Part shown: piece by piece, positions 9,225 through 18,796 of the stretch | Position numbering within the stretch: position 1 is the stretch's first letter | Layout of the letters: every line of letters starts with the position of its first letter | NCBI GenBank assembly: GCA_965277695.1 | Contig: CBDIDQ010000129.1 | Span: 91,625-155,624 of the forward strand | From: JABSOG01 sp965277695 | GTDB taxonomy: Bacteria > Pseudomonadota > Gammaproteobacteria > Enterobacterales > Alteromonadaceae | DNA length: 64,000 nucleotides | Reading direction: 5' to 3' | The notes under the pieces: generated by a model | The model's database searches: none | What the model saw: the letters and a program-made list of their open reading frames with translations, nothing else | Told to the model about the DNA's origin: nothing | Made by a program: the position numbers and the translations under genes

Positions 9225-9646
9225 TATAGTGTCTCCAAACGTTGCAACCATTGGGCATTCAGCTGGGTGATCACCAAATCTGGATGATTAACTTGCGCCT
9301 GAACCGCCATAGCCTTATCAACCGTCAACGAAGGCGGCAACGCCAAAACCACTTTGCCGCCGATTGGCAATGTCGCCAAATCAACCGATTGCAGCTGTTG
9401 ATCATAATAACGATCATCAAAGAAAAACAAATAGGTATGCTCTGCTGCTCCCGTAGATTGATCAGTTTGTTTTTCAGCTGATGCCAGCAGCGTTGCGCTC
9501 TGCCCAAGCGGCTCTGTCTGCGCGGCTTTCATCGGTTCGCTGGGCATACTCATCGATACCATCGCCAAGATCATAATGGCAAAAAAAGCCATCGCTAATG
9601 CTAATGCCACTTCGGTTAATGCATGGTTAGTTGCACTGTCTTCCAT
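9224..9646 (-). CDS. Unknown 140-aa single-pass inner-membrane protein
   Basis: The first about 12 residues are polar, then a membrane helix (about residues 12-33, rich in Ala, Met and Ile) is followed by a periplasmic part of about 105 residues. The layout, with a short cytoplasmic tail, one helix and a small soluble domain, recalls ExbD/TolR or MotB-like proteins, but no signature residues are seen. It is the first gene of the operon that leads to the kinase and is translationally coupled to the transglycosylase-like gene (TAATG). It may anchor the envelope end of the system; that is inference. Confidence 0.7.
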   Translation of the reverse strand: MEDSATNHALTEVALALAMAFFAIMILAMVSMSMPSEPMKAAQTEPLGQSATLLASAEKQTDQSTGAAEHTYLFFFDDRYYDQQLQSVDLATLPIGGKVVLALPPSLTVDKAMAVQAQVNHPDLVITQLNAQWLQRLETL

Positions 9647-10613
9647 TGTTTTGCCTGCTGCTGCTAAATGCTCATCTCATTGATATAGCGATTATGTAAA
9701 GATCAGCCCGCTTTTTTGCCTGCTGGCAAAACTCGTTACTGACAAGGCAATAAGTTGCCGATCACAACAGAAAAAAGCAAAAAAATTGTCCTGTCAAATC
9801 AATACCTTTGAATAAATAGGTTAACTGACTGGTTAAAAATCAAACAACAACGCAGCATAATGCGCTTTTTTTCGTTATACTCAGCCAATCGGTATTTTCC
9901 ACAGTGAGCCACCTACCCACTGTGGAGTCGTCAGAAAGGAATACTTAATAATACAGGGAAGCACCGTAGTATAGGGCTTTACAAGCGAGAATGGGTTCGT
10001 TGCAGTACGCTTAAAAACGATGTAATCACACGGTTTTTACCCCTCGGGCGATCAAAACCGCCATTAGATGATCACAAGCTGGCATATCGCTTGCTCTGTT
10101 ATCGACAGCATCGGCTTAAAGCGCCTCAAGCACGGACACTTAAACCCCCAATCGCTTGATTTGTCATTTGTCGTCAGTTTCGATGCAGTGAAAAATTGAA
10201 GTCTTAATACAATACATGGTGTCATTAATCGTTCTGGTTCAGCTGAATTTTTAATCGGCTTGAAATGATCATTTAATTGCAATTATTGTTAAAGATCGCC
10301 AGAGCACTACCGATACATTAAATGTAAGCAAAACATAAAGTGTATTGACCATAAAAGCAGAGATTTTTAGCCTTTAATCAATAATTTATTTAATTGGTAA
10401 CTGATTGAAAAACATCCGCTTTTAACGATAGAGATAAGTTTAAACCTGTTTTTTTAAGTTTTTTTGCAATTTTTGCTAAATAATTGCTAAAGGTTTAAAA
10501 AGATTAGCCGATACATCAGATTGTATACTGCTGGCAGCTATTACCGGTTGCGGTTTATATTTTGGGACAACAGTATTGCATAAGAGTATATTAACCGAGT
10601 TGAGGATTTAAAG
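9647..10613. other. 967-bp intergenic region between divergent operons
   Basis: It separates the minus-strand kinase operon from the plus-strand fimbrial-like operon and must hold promoters for both. I see a 9-bp perfect inverted repeat at 9898-9926 (TCCACAGTG / CACTGTGGA, 11-nt spacer) and an AT-rich stretch from about 10300 to 10510. Small open frames in it lack coding character. No riboswitch or RNA fold was recognised. The length before the pilin-like gene suggests a long leader or several regulator sites. Confidence 0.5.
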
Positions 10614-11201
10614 ATGATGAATTTTACCAAAAAAATTGGCGTCGTAGCCGCTACCACCTTTGTATTAGCCAGCAGCGCCAATGCGGCAGTTTTTAATGCC
10701 AGCGCCAGCTTCCGTACCATTGCCGATATCACCATTACAGAAGCCGCTGCGTTTTCGTTTGGTACCAATATGACCGGTAAAGCCGGCACCACTTGTAGCA
10801 TTGCATCCATCATAACACCGGGCGCTGGCGCGTTATTGGCTGTTGATGCACTGGCATTCCCTGCCGATGTTTCAGGCGATGGCTGTACAGGTACAACAGA
10901 TGCTGTTGCAGGTGATTACCTGATGACAGGTGCATCGGGTTCTACTGTTACGATTTTAATGGCAAAAGCCACTGATACCGATTACACCTTCGACCCGGCT
11001 GGTCAGTATAATGACCAAGCAGCTGCTGGTGCTGATGTCAGTACCACCTATTTCACTGACGCCGCCTTTAATGTTGCTTTAAATGGTGCTGGTGCATCCG
11101 GTACTGGCCGACTGAGTGTCGGTGGTACGTTAACTATCCTTAATGATCTGGTAGCATCAACCAGTTATGCCATCGCTTACGATATCTCAGTTGTCTATTA
11201 A
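10614..11201 (+). CDS. DUF4402-like secreted pilin-type subunit
   Basis: The 195-aa protein has a clear signal peptide (basic start, AATTFVLASSANA) and a mature part rich in Ala, Gly, Thr and Ser with beta-strand periodicity, ending in a hydrophobic strand (YAIAYDISVVY) as pilin-like subunits do. The pattern FRTIADITITEAAAFSFG near the mature N-terminus fits DUF4402 proteins, which are found next to chaperone-usher genes. Two Cys (near residues 62 and 87) could pair. A strong terminator follows, then the chaperone and usher, which suggests this is the abundant major subunit with partial read-through. Confidence 0.75.
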   Translation: MMNFTKKIGVVAATTFVLASSANAAVFNASASFRTIADITITEAAAFSFGTNMTGKAGTTCSIASIITPGAGALLAVDALAFPADVSGDGCTGTTDAVAGDYLMTGASGSTVTILMAKATDTDYTFDPAGQYNDQAAAGADVSTTYFTDAAFNVALNGAGASGTGRLSVGGTLTILNDLVASTSYAIAYDISVVY

Positions 11202-11270
11202 TCGGCGATTAACCGACTATGACAACTCATCTGTTGGCACAGTAAGTTAGAATTGTTCAGTAATGAACAA

Positions 11271-11308
11271 AAAAGCGGAAAATCATTTGATGGTTTTCCG
11301 CTTTTTTA
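11271..11308 (+). terminator. Intrinsic terminator after the pilin-like gene
   Basis: A 13-bp stem (AAGCGGAAAATCA pairing with TGGTTTTCCGCTT) with a 5-nt loop is followed by a T-run. It lies 70 bp after the pilin-like stop and 140 bp before the chaperone. The A-run before the stem also allows termination on the other strand. Confidence 0.85.
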
Positions 11309-11444
11309 TTGCTCCCAACTCATTTTTTTCATGGTTTGAAACACCTTGGCACAAAATGAGCATATAGCTTGGTTATGAGATGTTAACTGTCAATAATCCG
11401 TGCTAAAGTGGAATTGTCTGTAAATTAAGATTATAGGTTTTTTT

Positions 11445-12248
11445 ATGAGAACACTTGCTAAATTGTCTTTATTAAAGCTGGTTGCTGTAACTGGTCTGAT
11501 TGTAACGACATTGGGCTATCAGGCTCCGGTCCATGCCGCTGCTGATATCCACTTTTCAAAATATCGTTTTGTCTTTGATGACAGTCATCGCAAAGATTCA
11601 TTGGTATTAACCAACACCGGATTAAACCCGGCAACCTGTGTAATGTCCACTGAAAACTTTATTATGTCCGAAAGCGGCCCAACCAAGCTGGCGACAAAAA
11701 CAGATACCATCGCCAATTCAGCTGCCAATATTCTGCGTTTTTCACCCCGTCGGGTCACTATCGCACCGGGTAACAACCAAACCGTCAGAATAGCATCACG
11801 ACGCAGACCCAATATCAACGACGGTGAGTTTGTCAGTTACCTGAAAATAAGTTGCCAGGAACAACCCAACCCCAACGAAGTGCAAACACAACAAATTACG
11901 GTAAAACCCAATTTTATCTATTATATTCCACTGCAAGTCAGGGTCGGTAAACTCACCGCATCAACCCGTTTTGATAATATTAAACTCAATGCCATATCAG
12001 GCCGTTATTCGTTAACATTTTCACAAATCAGAGAAGGCAACCGCTCAATCGTTGGCAAACTTGAAGTGTTTGAGAAAAAATCCGGCGATCTGATTGGCAA
12101 CCTGAACAATATGGCCATCTACATGCCGTTTGGCAAAAAAGAACACAAAATTGGTTTGAAACGACAACCAAAAGGACCATTGCAAATTGTCTTCACAGAA
12201 GATGAATCGGCCCGAGGCACAATTACGGCACAAACTGAACTGCAATAA
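11445..12248 (+). CDS. Periplasmic pilus-assembly chaperone (PapD-like)
   Basis: The 267-aa protein has a signal peptide cleaved near VHA-AAD, then a first immunoglobulin-like domain with FSKYRFVFDD (the strand with the conserved Arg) and LRFSPRRVTIAPGNNQTVRI, the typical PapD beta-strand G1/F1 region. A second, weaker domain follows (GKLEVFEKKSGDLIG). Such chaperones hold unfolded subunits in the periplasm by donor-strand complementation and deliver them to the usher. The neighbours, a pilin-like gene before and an usher after, agree. It is 56 bp upstream of the usher, probably in one transcript. Confidence 0.85.
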   Translation: MRTLAKLSLLKLVAVTGLIVTTLGYQAPVHAAADIHFSKYRFVFDDSHRKDSLVLTNTGLNPATCVMSTENFIMSESGPTKLATKTDTIANSAANILRFSPRRVTIAPGNNQTVRIASRRRPNINDGEFVSYLKISCQEQPNPNEVQTQQITVKPNFIYYIPLQVRVGKLTASTRFDNIKLNAISGRYSLTFSQIREGNRSIVGKLEVFEKKSGDLIGNLNNMAIYMPFGKKEHKIGLKRQPKGPLQIVFTEDESARGTITAQTELQ

Positions 12249-12304
12249 CGCTTAACCCAACATTTAACCTAACACTAGGCATCAATTTAAGGAGTATTTT
12301 GACC

Positions 12305-15300
12305 ATGAATAATCCCTTAAAATGGCTGGGGGCTGCCAGACAATTTAGCCTGATTGGTGCCTGCCTAGTGTGTTTTGCTGCTTTAATCTGGCCATTAACA
12401 GTCTTTGCCAACAGTTATAACCAAGCCCCCTTAAATGACGAGCAGTTTTTGCTGCTCGATGTCAAAAGCAAAAATCTGCGCTTTTTGGAAGCCGTGGATG
12501 CCTATACGATTGACGAGCAGATCCTGTTGCCTGTTGCTCCATTGCTCCAGGCACTGGAAATGAACTTTGTCGTCTCTGTCACCGAGGGCACCATTAAACT
12601 CACCCGCAACAACACCACTGTTGAAATAGATTTGGTTAATCAAACCGATTCGGGACCGCTGGCTGATATCGAACCCACCCTGCACTGGTCAAATGAGTCC
12701 GACGAACTGCTGGTCAGCCACCTGTTGATTGAAGCCCTGATTGATGCCCCAATGACCTTCAGCATGAGCGCACTGGCCATTGATATCAATAATACCAAAG
12801 CCCCTTTTCCCGTTGTGCAACGCCTGGCTCGTGAAGAAAGACGTAGAAAAGCCATCAGAGTACAACCGGGCGGGATCCCCGATGATGCCAGCAAAATCAT
12901 TTTTGCTGATGAGTTTATTCTCGATACCTATCAGCTATTCAGTCCGCCTCATGCCAATATCAATTTAAATTCCATTTCATCCGGCGGCAACACCACAGAT
13001 ACCAAGCTCACCAGTTTTGTGCAAAGTAATTTTGATTTGCTGTATCACTACACCGAATTAACCCTGAATAAACAAACTGGCAGTGATGTTGCCACCAACT
13101 TGTCTTTTAATCGCCATCAGGCGTCTCCCTATGAGAGTTTCGCTTTAGGTATTAAAAATTACTCATTCGGTGATATTTTCGGCAAATCTGATAACCTGAC
13201 ACTCGGTAATCAAGGCGGTATCGGTCTGTCAGTCTCCAGAAGACCGGTTAATTACAGTCGAAAATTTGGCGCTGTTACTATTGAAGATATGGCGACTCCG
13301 GGCTGGGAAATTGAACTGTACCGTGGCGGGATTTTACTCGAAACTTCAACCGTGCCTGCTGATGGTCGTTATGTCTTTGAAGATGTTGAAACCCTGTTTG
13401 GTGTCAACCGCTTTGAAATCAAACTTTATGGTCCTTATGGAGAGGAAGAGGTCCAGCATAAAAACATTCGTATCACCAGCACCCAATTAAAAAGTGGCGA
13501 GTATGGCTTCAGCAGCTACGTACTTGATGCAGGTAATAAATTACTCGAAGGTATCAATGGCGAATCCAGAGCGTTCAATCCCGACACCTTTGGCTTTGCC
13601 TACGATTATGGTCTCAACGACAAATTGACTCTGGGTTTTAATCTGACCCAAAAAGAAGATAACCAAAACAAAACCCAACAGTTTGTCGGCACAGAACTGC
13701 AAACCAGTATCCCCGGTGCACTCATCAGCCTGAATGCTTCCCATCAATTGGGCGAAGGTTATGCCGGACTATTCTCGGTTGTCGGTCGTCTTTGGGACAG
13801 TACGACTTATCAGTTCAATTATGAAAAAGACAATAACTTTCAAACCGAAGATACCAACCTCGACCGGGATTTGATCTCAGCCTCAATGAGTGGTCGATTG
13901 TTTAAAACCGGTTACACCAATGCCGTGACTTTTAATGGCAGTGATCAATCTGACATACTAAATGTGATTAATCGCGTCTCAGGCCGAGTGGGCAAATTAA
14001 ATTTAACCAATAACCTGACTTATCAAGAAACCCAATTCAAAGGGGGTAATGACTCAAACGATACAGAAACCTTCACTGGTGATTTTTCTGTTGCTGGGCG
14101 ATTGTCATCAGACCTGCGCCTTTCCGGTTCTTTACGTTATGATCTCAAAGACAATGCCGAAATAGACCAGTTTCGCCTTAATACCGGTTATCGAATTACT
14201 GATAAAATGAATTTCAACAGCCAGCTCGAATACACCCCTGACAGCACCAATAAATGGCGAATCAACAACTCGTTGGCCTGGTCGGCAAAAAATGCCACTT
14301 TTCATTCATCTGTGTCTTATGATGCCAATGATCAATGGTCTGTCAGTTTGGGTTTAACTTTTTCTTTGGGTTACGATCATCATAATAATAACTGGATGAT
14401 GAATGCTAAAAACATGGCCTCTTTGGGCACGTTAGATATCAACAGTTACCTCGATCAAAACAACAATCAGCAGCTCGATGAAGGTGATGTCGCCCTGCCT
14501 GGTGTCAAATTTGGCCACTCGAAGCTATGGGAAGGCATAGTTTCAAACGAAGAGGGCAAGGTTGTATTACCTTTTATATCAACTTTTAGCCCCACGCCAG
14601 TCAGCCCATCATGGGTTGAAGGTGTTTCACCTTCAACCCGTAGTTACTCGATTTATACCCATCCAGGCAGTCGTATCTCTGCACAAATCCCTTTTACCGT
14701 TAAGACCACCATATCGGGCTTTATCCTGCTCAACGATGAAAATGGTGAGCCTTTGGCTAATACCAATGTGTTATTAAAAGATCATTCAGGCAACACCTCC
14801 GGTCGGACCCTCAGTGATGAAGATGGTTATTACGAATTTATTGATATTGAACCGGGCAGATATCAAATCTTTATCGATCCGGCGGCATTGACATCACGCA
14901 CCTTAAAAAGTGATCCGGGCAGCCTCCAGTTTACCACGCCTGCTGCGGGCGGTTATTTTGAACTCGGTGTTATCGCGGCGATCCCTGGTTCACAAAGCGC
15001 CAGCAACGCTACCCGGGTAGTTAAACCCACGATAGATAACTATGAACCACTAGAAGAAATCGAACAATTATTGGGATTCTCGGTTTTTGCCCGGGAAGAC
15101 GATCAAGCGACTATTGCAGGGCCTAGCCTAGAATCAGCAGAGTCTGATATTACCACGGTTGCGCCATTAACCTCATTTACCGAGCAAACATCCACAGTAA
15201 CTGACACCGCAACTAACATACCAAAGGTCGCGATTGCTACTCAGATGTTAAAAAGTGCCAGCGTGTTACCGCCTGCCCCGGTCAATACTGGTAAGGCCAA

Positions 15301-15946
15301 CAACAAAGCTAAACCGCAACTAAAACGTTCATCAGTACAGCGTCCAGATAGCAAGGCATCAACGGTCAGCCAAGCAAGCAACAGCCCACGCTTTGCGCTG
15401 CAATTTGGCATTTACAGCACCGCCAGTCTGACCAATGATTTAATCAAAACCTTGCGGGCTAAAGGGGTATCAGCACAAAGTTATTTCGATAAAAAGCTGA
15501 TGGGTTACCGAGTATTGATGGGACCGTTTAACAGCAAGGCCCAAGCCAGAGCCAAATCCACCGAATTGAAAAGCCAGGGACTTGACAGCTTCACTCGTGA
15601 CTGGCCGACTCAACTGCAATCGACCACTACACCGACGACCACATCTGCCACTGCAACAAGCAGCAACTTACCGAGTAACCCTTTACAAAAAAGCGGTTTC
15701 TCGATTCAAATGATGGTGGCACAGAGTCAAAAAAGCATTGACGATATCGTCAATAACAATCGGCTCGGTGATGATTTATATCAAATCAAAAAAGCTCAAC
15801 AGGGCCTGCAAGTCAATGTATTATTAAAAGGCCACTACCTTACTCGTGCTCAGGCACAACAAGCAGTGAGCGATTTACCCGCGCAATGGCACAATAAAAC
15901 TTGGATACGTCCGGTAAGTCAGTTGCGTACAGAGCAAATAAATTAA
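12305..15946 (+). CDS. Outer-membrane usher-like protein with tandem C-terminal SPOR-like domains
   Basis: After a signal peptide (CFAALIWPLTVFA) comes a periplasmic N-terminal domain, then a long beta-barrel region with an usher-like plug segment (GWEIELYRGGILLETSTVPADGRY split by loops; FEDVETLFGVNRFEIKLYGP). From about residue 715 there are Ca-binding-like and carboxypeptidase-regulatory-like beta domains (DQNNNQQLDEGD; DEDGYYEFIDIEPGRYQIFID). A low-complexity Ser/Thr/Ala linker leads to a SPOR domain (about 1028-1100: FALQFGIYS, GYRVLMGPF) and a second SPOR-like domain (about 1131-1205). Ushers thread pilin subunits through the outer membrane; SPOR domains bind denuded peptidoglycan. The ATG at 12305 follows AAGGAG by 10 nt; a TTG at 12299 is an alternative. 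1213 aa is long for an usher (usually 800-900). Confidence 0.82.
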   Translation: MNNPLKWLGAARQFSLIGACLVCFAALIWPLTVFANSYNQAPLNDEQFLLLDVKSKNLRFLEAVDAYTIDEQILLPVAPLLQALEMNFVVSVTEGTIKLTRNNTTVEIDLVNQTDSGPLADIEPTLHWSNESDELLVSHLLIEALIDAPMTFSMSALAIDINNTKAPFPVVQRLAREERRRKAIRVQPGGIPDDASKIIFADEFILDTYQLFSPPHANINLNSISSGGNTTDTKLTSFVQSNFDLLYHYTELTLNKQTGSDVATNLSFNRHQASPYESFALGIKNYSFGDIFGKSDNLTLGNQGGIGLSVSRRPVNYSRKFGAVTIEDMATPGWEIELYRGGILLETSTVPADGRYVFEDVETLFGVNRFEIKLYGPYGEEEVQHKNIRITSTQLKSGEYGFSSYVLDAGNKLLEGINGESRAFNPDTFGFAYDYGLNDKLTLGFNLTQKEDNQNKTQQFVGTELQTSIPGALISLNASHQLGEGYAGLFSVVGRLWDSTTYQFNYEKDNNFQTEDTNLDRDLISASMSGRLFKTGYTNAVTFNGSDQSDILNVINRVSGRVGKLNLTNNLTYQETQFKGGNDSNDTETFTGDFSVAGRLSSDLRLSGSLRYDLKDNAEIDQFRLNTGYRITDKMNFNSQLEYTPDSTNKWRINNSLAWSAKNATFHSSVSYDANDQWSVSLGLTFSLGYDHHNNNWMMNAKNMASLGTLDINSYLDQNNNQQLDEGDVALPGVKFGHSKLWEGIVSNEEGKVVLPFISTFSPTPVSPSWVEGVSPSTRSYSIYTHPGSRISAQIPFTVKTTISGFILLNDENGEPLANTNVLLKDHSGNTSGRTLSDEDGYYEFIDIEPGRYQIFIDPAALTSRTLKSDPGSLQFTTPAAGGYFELGVIAAIPGSQSASNATRVVKPTIDNYEPLEEIEQLLGFSVFAREDDQATIAGPSLESAESDITTVAPLTSFTEQTSTVTDTATNIPKVAIATQMLKSASVLPPAPVNTGKANNKAKPQLKRSSVQRPDSKASTVSQASNSPRFALQFGIYSTASLTNDLIKTLRAKGVSAQSYFDKKLMGYRVLMGPFNSKAQARAKSTELKSQGLDSFTRDWPTQLQSTTTPTTTSATATSSNLPSNPLQKSGFSIQMMVAQSQKSIDDIVNNNRLGDDLYQIKKAQQGLQVNVLLKGHYLTRAQAQQAVSDLPAQWHNKTWIRPVSQLRTEQIN

Positions 15947-15970
15947 GGTTACAATTATTCTTCAACATCC

Positions 15971-15992
15971 ACGAGGTTAAAACCTCGTCTAC
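15971..15992 (-). repeat. REP-like palindrome, GTAG type
   Basis: The stem ACGAGGTT / AACCTCGT is followed by CTAC (GTAG on the minus strand). It faces a second element at 16010 in opposite orientation 17 bp away, like a BIME pair, between the usher and the next gene. Confidence 0.65.
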
Positions 15993-16009
15993 GGCAGGGT
16001 TAATGTGAC

Positions 16010-16031
16010 GTAGACGAGAATTCATTCTCGT
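16010..16031 (+). repeat. REP-like palindrome, GTAG type
   Basis: GTAG followed by the palindrome ACGAGAATTCATTCTCGT. Compared with the element at 20473 one C-G stem pair is replaced by an A-T pair, so the stem is preserved by a compensatory change. The T-run behind it could let it end transcription of the usher gene. Confidence 0.65.
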
Positions 16032-16054
16032 TTTTTTAGACTGTGGAGTATCCC

Positions 16055-16552
16055 GTGAAAATTAAACATCATCAAAATCTGTTTGCGTTAATAACGTCAC
16101 TCATGCTGTTTACCTTCGGTGTGGAGGCAGCACCTTATATTGTGCAAACATCCACCACCTCTTTTGGCGCTCAAATCATTCCTCAAACAGGGGTTTGTGA
16201 GATGGCCCATGATACCAGTGTGATCACCAAGATTTCGGGCAACTTATGTACCAACGGCACCACAGGTAGCCGGGGACATTACAAAGTGTTTGCCGCACCT
16301 AATACCACCGTGAGAATAGTCGTACGCCCTCATAACAACACTGGTGATGGCGTGGTATTTGCGCCCGATGGCGTGGTATTCAGTGATTCAACAGCGGCTA
16401 TCCCGTTTGTCGAACATGCCACCACTAATATTGATAGTGGTGTCTCAGGCATAGTCGAAATCTATATCGGCGGAGTATTAACCCAAGTCAGCAAACCGCC
16501 TCCGAGCACCACGTTTAATTTTACTCATGAGATTGATTACAGCGAACTTTAA
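16055..16552 (+). CDS. DUF4402-like secreted minor subunit (putative)
   Basis: The 165-aa protein starts at a GTG preceded by GGAG with 6-nt spacing; an upstream in-frame GTG at 16043 lies before that ribosome site and is less likely. The signal peptide ends near FGVEA-APY. The mature part has beta periodicity and Cys residues near 48 and 66, and it ends in the alternating segment FNFTHEIDYSEL, as donor-strand subunits do. A 9-residue stretch VVFAPDGVVF contains a small internal repeat. It is probably a minor or tip subunit of the fibre encoded by this locus, based on position and fold-like features. Confidence 0.65.
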   Translation: MKIKHHQNLFALITSLMLFTFGVEAAPYIVQTSTTSFGAQIIPQTGVCEMAHDTSVITKISGNLCTNGTTGSRGHYKVFAAPNTTVRIVVRPHNNTGDGVVFAPDGVVFSDSTAAIPFVEHATTNIDSGVSGIVEIYIGGVLTQVSKPPPSTTFNFTHEIDYSEL

Positions 16553-16652
16553 TTCGAGGCTTTTATTAACGCTCAAATATTGACGCTCAAGGTGGTCTGA
16601 TTATTGCTGATTCTTGTATAGGTGGTAATAGTGATTAAGATCTGGGTATCTG

Positions 16653-17921
16653 ATGAAGTGGTTTAAAACAAATCAAGCAGTAACAATGCTGACATTAAGT
16701 ACGCTATTGAGTGGCTGTATGAGTACGCTTGAAGCGCTCAATCCGTTGGTCAGTAAACCTGCTGAGCCCGTAAAACCGCTCATGTACGATGGTAGTAAAG
16801 ATCAGTGGCAACGAGCCGCCTTTCGCCCTAACGATATCTTCAATCGTTATGAATTAAAAATTTTCGCCTCAGTAAAATGGAAGAAGCGCACAGATGCCAG
16901 CTCTTACCGCTTCGAAAATATTCAAATTGGTGGCGACAGCGATAGTTATACCTTCAACTTACTGCACCCTCAATTTAGCGGCAAAATGGCCTGCGGCTGG
17001 TATTGTGAATACATTGACCAGCCGATTACCCGCCCAGTGATCGGCCCCTACACCATGCTCGACAAAATTTATGAAGGGCAACAGAGCGAATTATTGAATT
17101 TTTACGACAGCCTCAAACGACTCAATGACAGATTGCTTTCTGTTGACCCTGACTATCTCCACCTGATGCCCAGCATTATTGACCGCTTGGCAACAACACC
17201 GATGGGTTTCGAATCTCTCGCTCATGTTGTCGGTTATCTCAATGACTACTTTGATGATATTGATTTTGCAGCGGAATTTGAACGACTACCAGCAGTCGAC
17301 GGGGTGATCACCGCCGATGCCCAAGACACCGCGCAGTTACCAGAGAATCAAGTTCAAGCTGCTGAACAAGATGATAGTGACAGCACTATTACAGTAGACA
17401 CGTTAACTCAAACACCTGCCATAGCTGAGACTGCGATTGACAGCCAGCCATTTGATTATGGTGAGCGCAATGAATCATCTCAGTTTTTGGATACGCCCAA
17501 CCCAGACAGCGCCCTATTAGCCAGTTTTGAAGCGGCACCACTGATGCCTTACATGCTGCAATCAGAGCCCCCGCCAGCACCACAATATACCCCGCCCCCC
17601 GCGCCAGTGGCAGTATCAGATCCGGCAAAGAGCACAACAGACAATTCACTATGGTCAACCCTGAATCAACGTGAAATCAATATCGGTCAGTTTGTTTGTT
17701 CCTATCAGGATAATTATTTTGGTGAAGTCGCCGCAATCAATGGTCAAACCGTCAATGTCGCCTTAAAAGGCCAAGCCAAAAGCCTGAAAGACGGATTGTT
17801 TGTTGCCGCCGAACCCGGGGTGTTGTTTTTAACCGATGCTGATTTTTCGTATTTGCAAAGTGAAGATTCAAAAACCTTTACTCAGCACCAGCTAGCCCCT
17901 TGTTTTTTATCTGGTTTTTAG
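16653..17921 (+). CDS. Unknown 422-aa lipoprotein of the fimbrial-like locus
   Basis: The signal peptide ends in a lipobox LLSGC (Cys22), so the protein is lipid-anchored. Residues 45-200 form a conserved-looking domain with CGWYCEY in the middle; 215-330 are acidic and then Pro-rich (PPPAPQYTPPPAP), likely a disordered linker; the last 85 residues look like a small beta domain (GQFVCSYQDNYFGEVAAING). I recognise no family. It follows the subunit gene by 100 bp on the same strand and converges on thyA. A role in anchoring the surface fibre is possible. Confidence 0.65.
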   Translation: MKWFKTNQAVTMLTLSTLLSGCMSTLEALNPLVSKPAEPVKPLMYDGSKDQWQRAAFRPNDIFNRYELKIFASVKWKKRTDASSYRFENIQIGGDSDSYTFNLLHPQFSGKMACGWYCEYIDQPITRPVIGPYTMLDKIYEGQQSELLNFYDSLKRLNDRLLSVDPDYLHLMPSIIDRLATTPMGFESLAHVVGYLNDYFDDIDFAAEFERLPAVDGVITADAQDTAQLPENQVQAAEQDDSDSTITVDTLTQTPAIAETAIDSQPFDYGERNESSQFLDTPNPDSALLASFEAAPLMPYMLQSEPPPAPQYTPPPAPVAVSDPAKSTTDNSLWSTLNQREINIGQFVCSYQDNYFGEVAAINGQTVNVALKGQAKSLKDGLFVAAEPGVLFLTDADFSYLQSEDSKTFTQHQLAPCFLSGF

Positions 17922-17962
17922 CAGGACACACCTTCATGGACGAATGCCAACACTAAACCCAC

Positions 17963-18796
17963 CTATACCGCTATCGGTGCCTTTATGCCACCATGAGATT
18001 GATACCCTTCGAGTTCAAAATCTTCATATTTAAACGCAAAAATATCTTTTATCTGTGGATTAATTTTCATGGTCGGCAATGGGTAAGGCTGGCGGCTTAG
18101 CTGGGTTTCGACCTGTTGCATATGATTTGAATACAAATGGGCATCGCCGAAGGTGTGGATAAAATCTCCCGGCTGCAAATCACACACTTGAGCCACCATC
18201 ATGGTCAATAACGCATAACTGGCGATATTAAACGGCACACCCAAAAAGATATCAGCACTACGCTGATACAATTGACAAGACAGCTTGCCATTCATCACAT
18301 AAAACTGAAATAAAGTATGACATGGCGGCAGTGCTTGTTTGCCCTTAGCCGCATTTTCACTAGGGCTGAATTGGGTATCTGGCAATACGGCGGGATTCCA
18401 CGCACTGACAATTAAACGACGCGAATCCGGGTTATTTTTGATGTCGCTGATCAACTGACTGATCTGATCGATCACCTCACCATTTTCGCCAGACCAACTA
18501 CGCCATTGCGCCCCATAGACCGGCCCCAACTCCCCTTCGGCTGTCGCCCAATCATCCCAAATCTTAACGCGATTATCATTGAGATATTTAATGTTAGTAT
18601 CGCCATTGAGAAACCATAACAGCTCATGGATAATCGAGCGTAAATGACACTTCTTGGTTGTCACCAACGGAAAACCGTCACTCAAATCAAAGCGCATCTG
18701 ATAACCAAACACACTGATGGTACCGGTACCTGTCCGGTCTTCTTTTTTACAGCCGCTGTCTAATACATGCTGCATTAAATCCAAATACGTTTTCAT
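17963..18796 (-). CDS. thyA: Thymidylate synthase
   Basis: The enzyme methylates dUMP to dTMP with methylene-tetrahydrofolate. The 277-aa sequence shows the substrate loop (EDRTGTGT), the catalytic Cys in LPPCHTLFQFYV, RSADIFLGVPFNIASYA and the C-terminal GGIKAPIAV. It is about 13 residues longer than E. coli ThyA because of an insert (FSPSENAAKGKQ) before the catalytic Cys. The start at MKTYLDL overlaps the lgt stop as ATGA; a longer frame reads back into lgt and is not needed. lgt-thyA order is as in E. coli. Confidence 0.97.
   Translation of the reverse strand: MKTYLDLMQHVLDSGCKKEDRTGTGTISVFGYQMRFDLSDGFPLVTTKKCHLRSIIHELLWFLNGDTNIKYLNDNRVKIWDDWATAEGELGPVYGAQWRSWSGENGEVIDQISQLISDIKNNPDSRRLIVSAWNPAVLPDTQFSPSENAAKGKQALPPCHTLFQFYVMNGKLSCQLYQRSADIFLGVPFNIASYALLTMMVAQVCDLQPGDFIHTFGDAHLYSNHMQQVETQLSRQPYPLPTMKINPQIKDIFAFKYEDFELEGYQSHGGIKAPIAV

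Noticed and set aside
10064..10282. 72-aa minus-strand open frame in the gap before the pilin-like gene
   Set aside because: No ribosome site, no recognisable sequence and no neighbours on that strand; the composition looks non-coding.
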